Shown one piece after another: positions 7,412 through 15,888 of a stretch of DNA of 64,000 bases. Each line of letters begins with the position of its first letter. The first letter of the stretch is position 1. Source of the stretch: Quisquiliibacterium transsilvanicum (lineage in GTDB: Bacteria; Pseudomonadota; Gammaproteobacteria; Burkholderiales; Burkholderiaceae_E). Both the position numbers and the translations under genes were made by a program. The notes beneath the pieces are model-generated. The model ran no database searches. It was not told the origin of the DNA and saw only the letters and a list, made by a program, of their open reading frames with translations. Where the stretch lies: contig NZ_JACHGB010000007.1 of the NCBI RefSeq assembly GCF_014202215.1, forward strand, positions 186,001-250,000, given 5' to 3'.

Positions 7412-9592
7412 TCAGCGGAAGGCCGGCGCGCTGCCGTTGGCGCGTTCGGCGGAATAGGTCCCGACGGCGGCACGGATCAGCTCTGGAGCGACGCCCAGGG
7501 CCCAGGCCGCACCGGCGGCGGCAAGCACGTTCTCGATGTGCAGCCCGTCGTCGCCGATGGCGGCGCGGATCGCGTCGACCGCCGCCAGCGGGATTTCAGC
7601 GGCGCCGGTGGCCAGCGTCACCCAGCCGTCCTTGACCAGCACCGCGCGTCCGCCGGCTGCGCGATGCGCCATGACGATCGGCAGCGCCGGATCGGTGGAG
7701 AACCAGAGCACCTCGCCGTCGCACAACTCGGCCATCTCGGCCACCCGCTCGTCCCGGGCGTTGAGCACGCCCACGCCGTCGGGCAGCACCACGTCGATCT
7801 GGGTGCGCATCACGGTGAACAGATGGCGGGGCGTCTCGATGTAGTGCTCGGGCAGGACGGCGTCCGGGTCGATGTTGGTGACCACGCCCACCGCGCAGCG
7901 ATCGTAGGCCAGGCCTTCGGTGACGATGGCGCGCGGCCCGTTCTCGATCACCGCAGCCTCCACGTTGCGGTTGACCAGCACCCGCCGGGCGGCGTCGAAG
8001 CGCGCGGCGTCCTCACGGTCGATCGCGCGGCGGTCGAAGAACAGCCCGTCGGTGCAGGCCAGCCCGACCTGCCGGCCGGCAAGCTGCAGCAGGTAGGAGA
8101 TGATCCGCGCGACGCCGGTCTTGCCCTTGGAGCCGGTGATGCCGACCACCGGGATGCGGCCGAGGTCGCCTTCAGGGAACAGGTTGTCGACGATCGCCTG
8201 GCCAACCGGACGCGGGCTGCCTTCGGCGGGCTTCAGGTGCATCAGCAGGCCCGGACCGGCGTTGACCTCGACGATCGCGCCGCGCTGCTCCTCGAGCGGG
8301 CGCGAGATGTCCTCGGCCACGACGTCGACGCCGGCGATGTCCAGCCCCACCACGCGCGCGGCCAGCGCGACGCGGGCGGCGACCTTGGGATGGACCAGGT
8401 CGGTGACGTCGAAGGCGACGTTGCCGTTGCGCTGGATCAGCACCGGCAGGCCGTCGGCGGGCACCGACTCGGGGTCGAAACCCTGCTGGGAAAGTTCGAG
8501 GCGGGCGGCCGAGTCCAGCCGCACCGGGTTCAGCGGGAAGTCCTCGGAGCTGCCGCGGCGCGGATCGGTATTGAGTTGTGACTCGATCAGTTCGCGGATC
8601 GTCGAGCGGCCGTCGCCAGTGATCCAGGCCGCCTCGCCGCGGGCGGCGGCGACCACCTTGCCGCCGACCACCAGCAGCCGGTGTTCCAGCCCCGGCACGA
8701 AGCGCTCGACGATGACGCCGCTGCCTTCGTCGCGGGCCACCGTCCAGGCGGCCTCGACGGCCTCGCGGGTCGACAGGTTGGTGAACACGCCGCGGCCGTG
8801 ATTGCCGTCGTAGGGCTTGATCACGACCGGCAGGCCGATCTCGCAGGCGGCCTCCCAGGCGTCGGCGGCGTCCTTCACCAGCCGGCCTTCGGGTACCGGG
8901 ATGCCGCAGGAGGACAGCAGCTGCTTGGTCAGGTCCTTGTCGCGCGAGATGCCCTCGGCGATGGCGCTGGTGCTGTCGGTCTCGGCGGTCCAGATCCTGC
9001 GCTGCCGGGCGCCATAGCCCAGCTGCACCAGGTTGCCGTCGTTCAGGCGCACGAAGGGGATCTTCCTCGCCTCGGCGGCCTCGACGATGCAGGCGGTGCT
9101 CGGTCCGAGCCAGCGCCGGTCGACCAGGTCGCGCAGCTCGCTGACCGCCGCGTCCAGGTCGTACGGGCGATCCTCGATCGCGGCCATCAGCAGGTCGCGC
9201 CCGGACAGCACCGCGGCGCGGGTGATGTCCTCGTGGTGCGCGTGGATCACCACCTTGTAGACGCCGCGGGTGGAGGTTTCGCGAGCCCGGCCGAAGCCGC
9301 CCGGCAAGCCTGCCAGCGTCTGCAGTTCCAGCGTGACGTGCTCCAGGATGTGCCCGGGCCAGGTGCCTTCCTCGAGTCTGCGCAGGAAGCCGCCGCGCTC
9401 GTCGTAGCTGCAGCGGTGCTCGACCAGTCCGGGAAGCCAGGCCGACAGCCGCCCATACAGGCCGGGGATCAGGTTCGACGGGAAATCCTCCAGCTCGCCG
9501 ATGTCGATCAGCACCTCGAGTGCCGGGACGTAGGTCCACAGGTTCGGCCCGCGCAGGTGCGTGATGCCAAGGATCTCGATGTCTTTCTTCAT
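7412..9592 (-). CDS. second cyanophycin synthetase lacking the C-terminal Mur ligase domain
   Basis: The product is 726 residues from ATG 9592; I chose this start because the protein then begins M-K-K-D-I-E-I-L, like the paralogue, although 10 more in-frame residues lie upstream. It has the N-terminal domain with LRGPNLWTY, an ATP-grasp domain with KPYDGNHGRGV and NAGPGLLMH, and a Mur central domain with an intact P-loop (GSKGKT, about residue 487). It stops at the point where the other copy enters its Mur C-terminal domain, so that whole domain is absent. Paired long and short synthetases are known in betaproteobacteria; the precise role of the short one is not clear to me. Confidence 0.88.
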   Translation of the reverse strand: MKKDIEILGITHLRGPNLWTYVPALEVLIDIGELEDFPSNLIPGLYGRLSAWLPGLVEHRCSYDERGGFLRRLEEGTWPGHILEHVTLELQTLAGLPGGFGRARETSTRGVYKVVIHAHHEDITRAAVLSGRDLLMAAIEDRPYDLDAAVSELRDLVDRRWLGPSTACIVEAAEARKIPFVRLNDGNLVQLGYGARQRRIWTAETDSTSAIAEGISRDKDLTKQLLSSCGIPVPEGRLVKDAADAWEAACEIGLPVVIKPYDGNHGRGVFTNLSTREAVEAAWTVARDEGSGVIVERFVPGLEHRLLVVGGKVVAAARGEAAWITGDGRSTIRELIESQLNTDPRRGSSEDFPLNPVRLDSAARLELSQQGFDPESVPADGLPVLIQRNGNVAFDVTDLVHPKVAARVALAARVVGLDIAGVDVVAEDISRPLEEQRGAIVEVNAGPGLLMHLKPAEGSPRPVGQAIVDNLFPEGDLGRIPVVGITGSKGKTGVARIISYLLQLAGRQVGLACTDGLFFDRRAIDREDAARFDAARRVLVNRNVEAAVIENGPRAIVTEGLAYDRCAVGVVTNIDPDAVLPEHYIETPRHLFTVMRTQIDVVLPDGVGVLNARDERVAEMAELCDGEVLWFSTDPALPIVMAHRAAGGRAVLVKDGWVTLATGAAEIPLAAVDAIRAAIGDDGLHIENVLAAAGAAWALGVAPELIRAAVGTYSAERANGSAPAFR

Positions 9593-9765
9593 GACGGCCG
9601 CGCGAGGAAGGGGTGCGAGCATGGCTGGCTTCTGCGGGTTTCGGTGGAACTCAAACGCGGCAGCGGCGAAACGGTTTACCGCCGCCGGTCATCGTTTTCG
9701 CCGGCCGCGCGTTGAAAAGGCACAGAATCCTTTCCAACCGGGCCTCCAGCCCTCCGGACCATCGC

Positions 9766-12144
9766 TTGAACACATCCCTCCGACCCCTGCCGGGGTCCGG
9801 CAGCACCCCCCAGGACGCCGGCGAGGATCGCGGCACCCCGGCGGCCCGGGCCGCCACGATCGACCGGCTGCAACGTGAACTCCCGGCCCGGCTTGGCCCG
9901 GGCGAGGAACTGCTCGCCACGGTCCCGGTCGACCTGGACGCCCACCTGCGTTACAGCGCCGGGCTGCTGGGGCTGACCAGTCGGCGCCTTCTCGCCTGGA
10001 CGGACGAGACCGGGGGCTGGCGCGAATGGGCCTGGCGCGACGGACTTTCGCTGCACCGCAGCGACCATGCGGGCGTGGGCTGCATCGAGCTCGCCGGGCC
10101 GGGCGAGCGGCTGGCGCGCTGGCGCTACACCCTCGAGCATGACGGCGCCGCGCTGCGGCTGGTCGACCGATTCCAGGCCGGTCCGGAGCCCGGGGCCGGC
10201 GGGGCGCAGCCTGTCGAGGCGGCAACCTGCCCGCGCTGCCATCTGCCGATTCCCCCGGGCGAGTACGACTGCCCTGCCTGCTCCGGCGAGGAGCAGGAGA
10301 AGCCGCCGTCGACCTGGACGCTGCTGCGGCTCTGGCGCTTCGCCCGCCCCTACCGGGGCCGCCTGCTGGCGGGCTTCCTGCTGACCCTGGCCTCGACCGC
10401 GGCCACGCTGGTGCCACCTTATCTGACCATGCCGCTGATCGACGACGTGCTGATTCCCTTCCAGCAGGGGGTGCCGATCGACGTCGACCTGGTCCGGATG
10501 TACCTGGGCGGGCTGCTGGCGGCGGCGCTGCTGGCCTGGGGACTGGGCTGGGCCCGCACCTGGCTGCTCGCAGTGGTCAGCGAGCGGATCGGCGCCGACC
10601 TGCGCACCGCCACCTACGAGCACCTGCTGGGGCTGTCGCTGGAGTACTTCGGCGGCAAGCGCACCGGCGACCTGATGGCGCGGATCGGCTCCGAGACCGA
10701 CCGGATCTGCCTGTTCCTGTCGCTGCACCTGCTCGATTTCGCCACCGACGTGCTGATGATCGTGATGACCGCGGCGATCCTGTTCTCGATCGACCCCGGG
10801 CTGGCGCTGGCGACGCTGCTGCCGCTGCCCTTCATCGTCTGGATGATCCACCTGGTGCGCGACCGGCTGCGGCACGGCTTCGAGAAGGTCGACCGGATCT
10901 GGGGCGAGGTCACCAACGTGCTGGCCGACACCATTCCCGGCATCCGCGTGGTCAAGGCCTTCGCGCAGGAAAAGCGGGAGGCCGCGCGCTTCCGGGAGGC
11001 CAACCGGCACAACCTGACGGTGAACGACCGGGTCAACCGGGTCTGGTCGATGTTCTCGCCCACGGTGGGGCTGCTCACCGAGATCGGACTGCTGTTGGTG
11101 TGGGCCTTCGGCATCTGGCAGGTGGCCAACCAGAACGTCACCGTGGGCGTGCTCACCGCATTCCTCGCGTACATCGGCCGCTTCTACACCCGGCTCGATT
11201 CGATGAGCCGGATCGTGTCCTTCACACAGAAGGCGGCGGCCGGCGCCAAGCGGATCTTCGACATCCTCGATCACGTCTCCAGCGTGCCCGACGCCGCCAA
11301 CCCGGTCAGGGTCGGACGGCTGGAGGGCGGCATCCGGATGCGTTCGGTGGGCTTTCGCTACGGCAACCGGGCCGTCATCCGCAACCTGGACCTGGACATC
11401 GCGCCGGGCGAGATGGTGGGCCTGGTCGGCCACAGCGGCTCCGGCAAGAGCACGATGGTCAACCTGCTCTGCCGCTTCTACGACGTCGCCGACGGCTCGA
11501 TCTCGGTCGACGGCCATGACATCCGCTCGCTGGCGGTCGCCGACTACCGGCGCAACATCGGCCTGGTGCTGCAGGAGCCCTTCCTGTTCTTCGGCACCAT
11601 CGCCGAGAACATCGCCTATGGCCGGCCGGAGGCCACCCGCGCCGAGATCGTCGCGGCGGCGCGCGCCGCCCATGCGCACGACTTCATCCTGCGCCTGCCG
11701 CATGGCTACGACTCGCTGGTGGGCGAGCGCGGCCAGGCGCTGTCGGGTGGCGAGCGCCAGCGGATCTCGATCGCGCGGGCGCTGCTGATCGACCCGCGCA
11801 TCCTGATCCTGGACGAGGCCACTTCCTCGGTGGACACCGAGACCGAGAAGGAAATCCAGAAGGCGCTGGACAACCTGGTGCGCGGGCGCACGACGATCGC
11901 GATCGCGCACCGCCTGTCCACGCTGCGCAAGGCCGACCGGCTGGTGGTGATGGATCGCGGCCAGGTCGTCGAGGTCGGCGGGCACGACGAGCTGATGGCC
12001 CGCGAGGGCGCCTACTTCCGCCTGTACCAGGCGCAGGCGCGCAACGTCGACACCGAGGACGGCTGGGCCGGCGCCCAGACCGAGGGCGCAGGGGTCATCG
12101 CCGCGGCGGCCACTGCCGGCGCGGTCCGCACTGCCGAAAGCTGA
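9766..12144 (+). CDS. cyanophycin-associated ABC transporter (fused membrane and ATPase domains)
   Basis: The product is about 792 residues from the TTG at 9766; this start is uncertain, because no clear ribosome site is visible and the frame stays open upstream to 9613. Order of domains: an N-terminal segment of about 150 residues with no obvious family, a zinc-ribbon-like CPRCHLP...CPAC at about 154-175, a six-helix exporter domain (about 190-500), then the ATPase with Walker A GHSGSGKST near 554, signature LSGGERQRIS near 659 and Walker B ILILDEATSSVD. It resembles a half-transporter exporter. It is transcribed away from the synthetases and followed by DUF1854, an arrangement recognised as cyanophycin-linked. 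Confidence 0.85.
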   Translation: MNTSLRPLPGSGSTPQDAGEDRGTPAARAATIDRLQRELPARLGPGEELLATVPVDLDAHLRYSAGLLGLTSRRLLAWTDETGGWREWAWRDGLSLHRSDHAGVGCIELAGPGERLARWRYTLEHDGAALRLVDRFQAGPEPGAGGAQPVEAATCPRCHLPIPPGEYDCPACSGEEQEKPPSTWTLLRLWRFARPYRGRLLAGFLLTLASTAATLVPPYLTMPLIDDVLIPFQQGVPIDVDLVRMYLGGLLAAALLAWGLGWARTWLLAVVSERIGADLRTATYEHLLGLSLEYFGGKRTGDLMARIGSETDRICLFLSLHLLDFATDVLMIVMTAAILFSIDPGLALATLLPLPFIVWMIHLVRDRLRHGFEKVDRIWGEVTNVLADTIPGIRVVKAFAQEKREAARFREANRHNLTVNDRVNRVWSMFSPTVGLLTEIGLLLVWAFGIWQVANQNVTVGVLTAFLAYIGRFYTRLDSMSRIVSFTQKAAAGAKRIFDILDHVSSVPDAANPVRVGRLEGGIRMRSVGFRYGNRAVIRNLDLDIAPGEMVGLVGHSGSGKSTMVNLLCRFYDVADGSISVDGHDIRSLAVADYRRNIGLVLQEPFLFFGTIAENIAYGRPEATRAEIVAAARAAHAHDFILRLPHGYDSLVGERGQALSGGERQRISIARALLIDPRILILDEATSSVDTETEKEIQKALDNLVRGRTTIAIAHRLSTLRKADRLVVMDRGQVVEVGGHDELMAREGAYFRLYQAQARNVDTEDGWAGAQTEGAGVIAAAATAGAVRTAES

Positions 12145-12154
12145 GGAACCCGAG

Positions 12155-12625
12155 ATGACCGCCCACGCATTCCGCCTGACCCGCAACTCCTTCGGCCGGC
12201 TGGTGCTCGAGATGCCGGACGGAAGCGTCCACGAGGCCGTCGTGCCGGTGCGCGCGTTTCCGATCGGCGCGCCCGACGACGGTCTGGCCCTGGTGGGCTC
12301 GCATGGCCACGAGCTCGCCTGGGTGGATCGACTGTCGGACCTGGCGCCGGCCACCCGCGCGCTGATCGAGGAGGAGCTTGCCAGCCGCGAGTTCATGCCC
12401 GAGATCCGGCGCATCGCGGACGTGTCGGGCTTCGTCACCCCATGCACCTGGGAGGTGGAGACCGACCGCGGGCCGACCCGCTTCCTGCTCAGGGGCGAGG
12501 AGTCGATCCGGCGCCTGCCGCCCCCGGCGCTGCTGGTCGCAGATGCGCACGGAATCCAGTACCTGATCCGAGATCCGCAGGCGCTGGACCGGCGGAGCCG
12601 GAAGCTGCTCGACCGCTTCCTGTGA
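12155..12625 (+). CDS. DUF1854 protein, cyanophycin-locus associated
   Basis: The product is 156 residues, soluble, with no signal peptide. It begins 10 bases after the ABC transporter stop and almost certainly shares its transcript. Recognisable family features are the N-terminal FRLTRNSFGRLVLEMPDG, the central G-H-E-L-A-W-V-D and the closing segment V-A-D-A-H-G-I-Q-Y. DUF1854 has no proven biochemical function; its constant company with cyanophycin synthetase and this ABC transporter suggests a joint job. Its last 137 bases are also the 3' end of the acyltransferase reading frame on the other strand. Confidence 0.85.
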   Translation: MTAHAFRLTRNSFGRLVLEMPDGSVHEAVVPVRAFPIGAPDDGLALVGSHGHELAWVDRLSDLAPATRALIEEELASREFMPEIRRIADVSGFVTPCTWEVETDRGPTRFLLRGEESIRRLPPPALLVADAHGIQYLIRDPQALDRRSRKLLDRFL

Positions 12626-13649
12626 AGCGCAGTTCGACGTGGCGGTGGAACAGCGCGCCGCCCGCCACGCAGGCTGCCCAGGCCGCCAGCAGCCCGGCCG
12701 CATTGGCCAGCGGCTGGCCGGGGAAGATCCGCCACACCAGCGCCCCGATTGCGATGCTGATCGGGAAGTGCACCAGGAACACCGAGTACGAGATTCTGCC
12801 GAGCCAGGCCAGCAGGGCAGAGCGAGGCCAGCGCTCCAGCAGGCGGGTGCGCCGCGCGATGCCCAGCACGAGCGCAACGGCCAGCGCCACCGCGATTCGC
12901 AGCCGCCAGTCCAGCGCCAGCGCCGCCGCGCCGGCCAGCGCGAGCGCCGCCAGTCCGTGGATGCGGGCACCGGGGCGGCCGGCCCACCAGGCGCAGGCGC
13001 CCAGCGCGTACGCGCCGAAAAAATAGGGCGCCCACGCGTCCAGCTCCGGCAGCCGGTTGAAGACGAACAGCGAGGCCAGGCCCAGCCCGGCGACCAGCGA
13101 GATCGCCAGCGGCCGTGCCGGCGACCCCGCGCCGCGGGCGAGCCAGAGCAGTCCGAGCGTCAGCGCGAACAGCTGGAAGTCGATGGCCACGTACCAGACG
13201 CCTGCCGACAGCGCGTCGATGCCGAGCACGTCCTGCAGCAGCAGCAGGTGCGCGAGCAACTGGCCCGGGCTCGGCGCCAGGGGGATCGCCGGGTTGGGGT
13301 TCAGCCAGCTGGCGAGCGCCGACAGCACGACGGCCAGCATGATCGCGGCCATCAGCGGCGGCGCCAGCCGCAGGTAGCGTCGCAGCAGCAGCGGGCCCGG
13401 TGGTCCGAACTCCGGTGCGCCGGCCGGGGCCAGCGTGCGCGCGGCCATGAAGCCGCCGCAGACCAGGAAGGCCTGCACCGCCACCCGTGCATGCTCCGAC
13501 AGCCAGGCGAAGACCGCGGGCGCCAGCCCCTCCACCGCGTCCGACATCGGGCCGTAGAACGCGAGATGGTGCAGCACGATGAGCTGCGACGCCACCGCCC
13601 GCAGCGCGTCGATCAGCGGCATCCGCGACGCCGCCGGCGAGATGCTCAT
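12489..13649 (-). CDS. acyltransferase 3 family membrane protein
   Basis: The product is 386 residues with about ten hydrophobic helices. The N-terminal block IDALRAVASQLIVLHHLAF carries the conserved R and H of the acyltransferase 3 family, which O-acylates sugars or other exported molecules at the inner membrane. The family core ends near F-H-R-H-V-E-L-R-F, about where the neighbouring DUF1854 gene ends; the last 45 or so residues are low complexity (G/A/P/S) and are read antisense to DUF1854. The tail therefore looks like a read-through extension. The acceptor substrate cannot be told from sequence. Confidence 0.8.
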   Translation of the reverse strand: MSISPAASRMPLIDALRAVASQLIVLHHLAFYGPMSDAVEGLAPAVFAWLSEHARVAVQAFLVCGGFMAARTLAPAGAPEFGPPGPLLLRRYLRLAPPLMAAIMLAVVLSALASWLNPNPAIPLAPSPGQLLAHLLLLQDVLGIDALSAGVWYVAIDFQLFALTLGLLWLARGAGSPARPLAISLVAGLGLASLFVFNRLPELDAWAPYFFGAYALGACAWWAGRPGARIHGLAALALAGAAALALDWRLRIAVALAVALVLGIARRTRLLERWPRSALLAWLGRISYSVFLVHFPISIAIGALVWRIFPGQPLANAAGLLAAWAACVAGGALFHRHVELRFTGSGRAASGSAGPAPADLGSGTGFRAHLRPAAPGAAGAGSTPRP

Positions 13650-13687
13650 CCGATCGTCCGCGCTGCGAGAATCAGCCGGTCAGCGGA

Positions 13688-14359
13688 TCAAAGACCGCGG
13701 AACTTCGTGAAGGCCTCCAGCGGCGCCCGGTCGGCGTACAGCCTGTTCGCCGGTTCGCCCGGATCCGCCTGGCCGATCGCCATGCCGCAGAACAGCATCT
13801 GCTCGGGCGGCAGCTCCAGGAACTCGCCGATGGTCTTGGGGTAGATCGCCCAGCACTCCTGCGGGCAGCTGTCCAGGCCCTCGGCGCGCAGCATCAGCAT
13901 CACGGTCTGCAGGAACATCCCGCAGTCCGACCACTGCGGCGGCCCCATGCGGCGGTCGATCGTGCAGAACAGTGCCATCGGCGCACCGAAGAACTGGAAG
14001 TTGCGCGCGAACCAGCGCTTGCGCCCCGCCTTGTCCTCGCGCGGAATGCCGATCTGGGCGTACATGTCCTCGCCGAGCTTGAAGCGGTAGTCGCGGTGGG
14101 GCGACACCAGTTCCTTCGGGTAGATGTCGTATTCGCTGCCGTCGCCGCCCGGCAGCTCCTCGACCTTCTTCAGCATGGTCGCCTTGAGCTGGGCCAGCGG
14201 CTCGCCGGCCACGACCTGGATCTGCCAGGGCTGGACGTTGCCGCCCGAGGGCGCGCGCGAGGCGATCGCGAGCACACGGCGGATGGTTTCCGTGGGCACC
14301 GGGGTGTTCAGGAAGCCGCGCACCGAGCGGCGGCTGTTGATGGCCTCGACGAGATCCAT
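13688..14359 (-). CDS. nitroreductase family FMN oxidoreductase
   Basis: The product is 223 residues. The start at 14359 is supported by a strong ribosome site (AAGGAGAGGA) directly upstream; the longer frame to 14542 lies in the promoter region. Family motifs are RRSVRGF near residue 12, APSGGNVQPW (the FMN-phosphate region, about 36-45) and the C-terminal GMAIGQADP. Such enzymes reduce nitro groups, quinones or enones with NAD(P)H. It stands alone and diverges from the binding-protein gene on the other side of a 203-base gap. Confidence 0.88.
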   Translation of the reverse strand: MDLVEAINSRRSVRGFLNTPVPTETIRRVLAIASRAPSGGNVQPWQIQVVAGEPLAQLKATMLKKVEELPGGDGSEYDIYPKELVSPHRDYRFKLGEDMYAQIGIPREDKAGRKRWFARNFQFFGAPMALFCTIDRRMGPPQWSDCGMFLQTVMLMLRAEGLDSCPQECWAIYPKTIGEFLELPPEQMLFCGMAIGQADPGEPANRLYADRAPLEAFTKFRGL

Positions 14360-14443
14360 GCGTTCCTCTCCTTGGGTCGAATTCTGGACAACCGCGCAGC
14401 CTAGCACCGTCGGGGCGGCCGGGCCTGCGGCCCGGTACCTTGC

Positions 14444-14472
14444 GCGTTCCGGAATGCCCGGGCGTTCCGGAA
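14444..14472. repeat. two 11-base direct repeats, each with the palindrome TTCCGGAA
   Basis: GCGTTCCGGAA occurs at 14444-14454 and again at 14462-14472, 18 bases apart, in the gap between the divergent nitroreductase and binding-protein genes. A TATCAT box at 14491-14496 follows. The layout suits an operator, but no regulator is encoded nearby. Confidence 0.5.
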
Positions 14473-14562
14473 ACCGCCGCGGCGGTGGCTTATCATCTCG
14501 CGCGCGCCGCGGGCACCGAGTTCGCGGCACGCTCTCCTCCAAAAAACAGACAGAGGGTCCGC

Positions 14563-15786
14563 ATGCACTTCAAGAAGATCACCCGCCGCACGGCGATCGC
14601 CGGCGCGGCCGCCGCCGCAGCGCTCGCCGGCTTCTCCACCGGCGCGCTGGCGCAGAAGAAGTACGACACCGGCGCCACCGACAAGACCATCAAGATCGGC
14701 CACATCGTTCCCTACTCGGGTCCGGTCTCTGCCTACGGCACGATCGGCAAGTCCATCGTCGCCTACTTCGCCAAGGTCAACGAGGAAGGCGGCATCAACG
14801 GCCGCAAGGTCGAGGTGCTCTCGCTGGACGACGCCTACAACCCGGCCAAGACGGTCGAGGTGGCGCGCAAGCTGGTCGAACAGGACGAGATCTTCCTGCT
14901 GTTCGCGCCGCTGGGCACCGGCCAGAACACCGCGATCGTCAAGTACATGAACGCGAAGAAGGTGCCGCACCTGTTCCTGGCCACCGGCGCCACGCGTTGG
15001 GGCGACTACAAGAATTTCCCCTGGACCATGGGCTGGCAGCCCACCTACCAGGCCGAGGGCAAGATCTACGCCGAGCACATCCTGAAGAACCACCCGAACG
15101 CGAAGATCGCGATCCTTTATCAGAACGACGACTTCGGCAAGGACAACCTCAAGGGCGTGCTCGACGGGCTGGGCGACAAGGTCAAGACCATGGTCGTCTC
15201 GCAGCTCAGCTACGAGGTCACCGATCCGACGGTCGACAGCCAGCTGACGATGCTCAAGGGCACCGGCGCCGACGTGTTCGTCAACCTGTCGACGCCCAAG
15301 TTCGCGGCGATGATCATCAAGAAGCTGCCGGAGATCGGCTGGAAGCCGGTGCACTACCTGTCCAGCGTGTCGCAGTCGATCCAGTCGGTGCTGACGCCGG
15401 CGGGCCTGGACAACGCCTCCGGCGTGATCACCAGCGTGTACCTGCGCGATCCGAACGATCCGCGCTTCAAGGACACCAAGGAAGTCGCCGACTACCGGGC
15501 CTGGATCCAGAAGTACTACGCGGCGGGCAACCCGGGCGATTCGCTCAATGTGATCGGCTACTCGAGCGCGCAGACGCTGCACAAGGTGCTCGAGCGCGCG
15601 GGTGACAACCTGACCCGCGCGAACGTGATGAAGATCGCAGCCGGCCTCGACCTGCAGCTTCCGATGCTGTATCCGGGCATCAACCTGAAGACGGCCGCGG
15701 ACGACTACTACCCGATCGAGCGGATGCAGCCGGTGCGCTTCAACGGCAAGACCTACGAACCGATGGGACCCGTCCTGGGCCGCTGA
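14563..15786 (+). CDS. ABC transporter substrate-binding protein (Leu/Ile/Val type)
   Basis: The product is 407 residues, periplasmic. The signal peptide begins with MHFKKITRRTAIAG, which has a paired arginine and could use the Tat route, and ends after A-L-A. The mature protein has the type I periplasmic-binding fold: IKIGHIVPYSGPVSAYG at its start and later D-D-A-Y-N-P-A-K-T. Relatives bind branched-chain amino acids, amides or aromatic acids. No permease or ATPase genes lie nearby, so it is an orphan; in Burkholderiales such orphans are numerous. The start at 14563 follows AGAGGGTCCGC. Confidence 0.92.
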   Translation: MHFKKITRRTAIAGAAAAAALAGFSTGALAQKKYDTGATDKTIKIGHIVPYSGPVSAYGTIGKSIVAYFAKVNEEGGINGRKVEVLSLDDAYNPAKTVEVARKLVEQDEIFLLFAPLGTGQNTAIVKYMNAKKVPHLFLATGATRWGDYKNFPWTMGWQPTYQAEGKIYAEHILKNHPNAKIAILYQNDDFGKDNLKGVLDGLGDKVKTMVVSQLSYEVTDPTVDSQLTMLKGTGADVFVNLSTPKFAAMIIKKLPEIGWKPVHYLSSVSQSIQSVLTPAGLDNASGVITSVYLRDPNDPRFKDTKEVADYRAWIQKYYAAGNPGDSLNVIGYSSAQTLHKVLERAGDNLTRANVMKIAAGLDLQLPMLYPGINLKTAADDYYPIERMQPVRFNGKTYEPMGPVLGR

Positions 15787-15803
15787 GCCCGGCTCGCCCG
15801 AAT

Positions 15804-15843
15804 CCGGACCGGCGGCTGAGCCCCTGCGTTGCCGCCGGTCCGG
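15804..15843 (+). terminator. long GC hairpin after the binding-protein gene
   Basis: CCGGACCGGCGG (15804-15815) pairs perfectly with CCGCCGGTCCGG (15832-15843), a 12-bp stem with a 16-base loop, starting 17 bases after the stop codon. There is no run of T after it, so it may act as a Rho-independent-like or RNA-stabilising hairpin. Confidence 0.6.
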
Positions 15844-15888
15844 TCCGCGTCACAATGCGATTCCCCGCGAACTGAAGGAGCAGGACAG

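Noticed and set aside
4665-7457. 930-residue open frame antisense to cphA
   Set aside because: It mirrors the cyanophycin synthetase codon by codon and has a composition rich in His, Arg, Asp and Ala typical of GC-rich shadow frames; no domain is recognisable.
9676-13035. 1119-residue minus-strand open frame across the ABC transporter and DUF1854
   Set aside because: It covers several well-supported genes on the other strand and shows no family motif; a shadow frame caused by high GC.
13688-14542. Longer nitroreductase start
   Set aside because: The extra 61 residues are basic and proline-rich and would cross the promoter gap; a strong ribosome site marks 14359.
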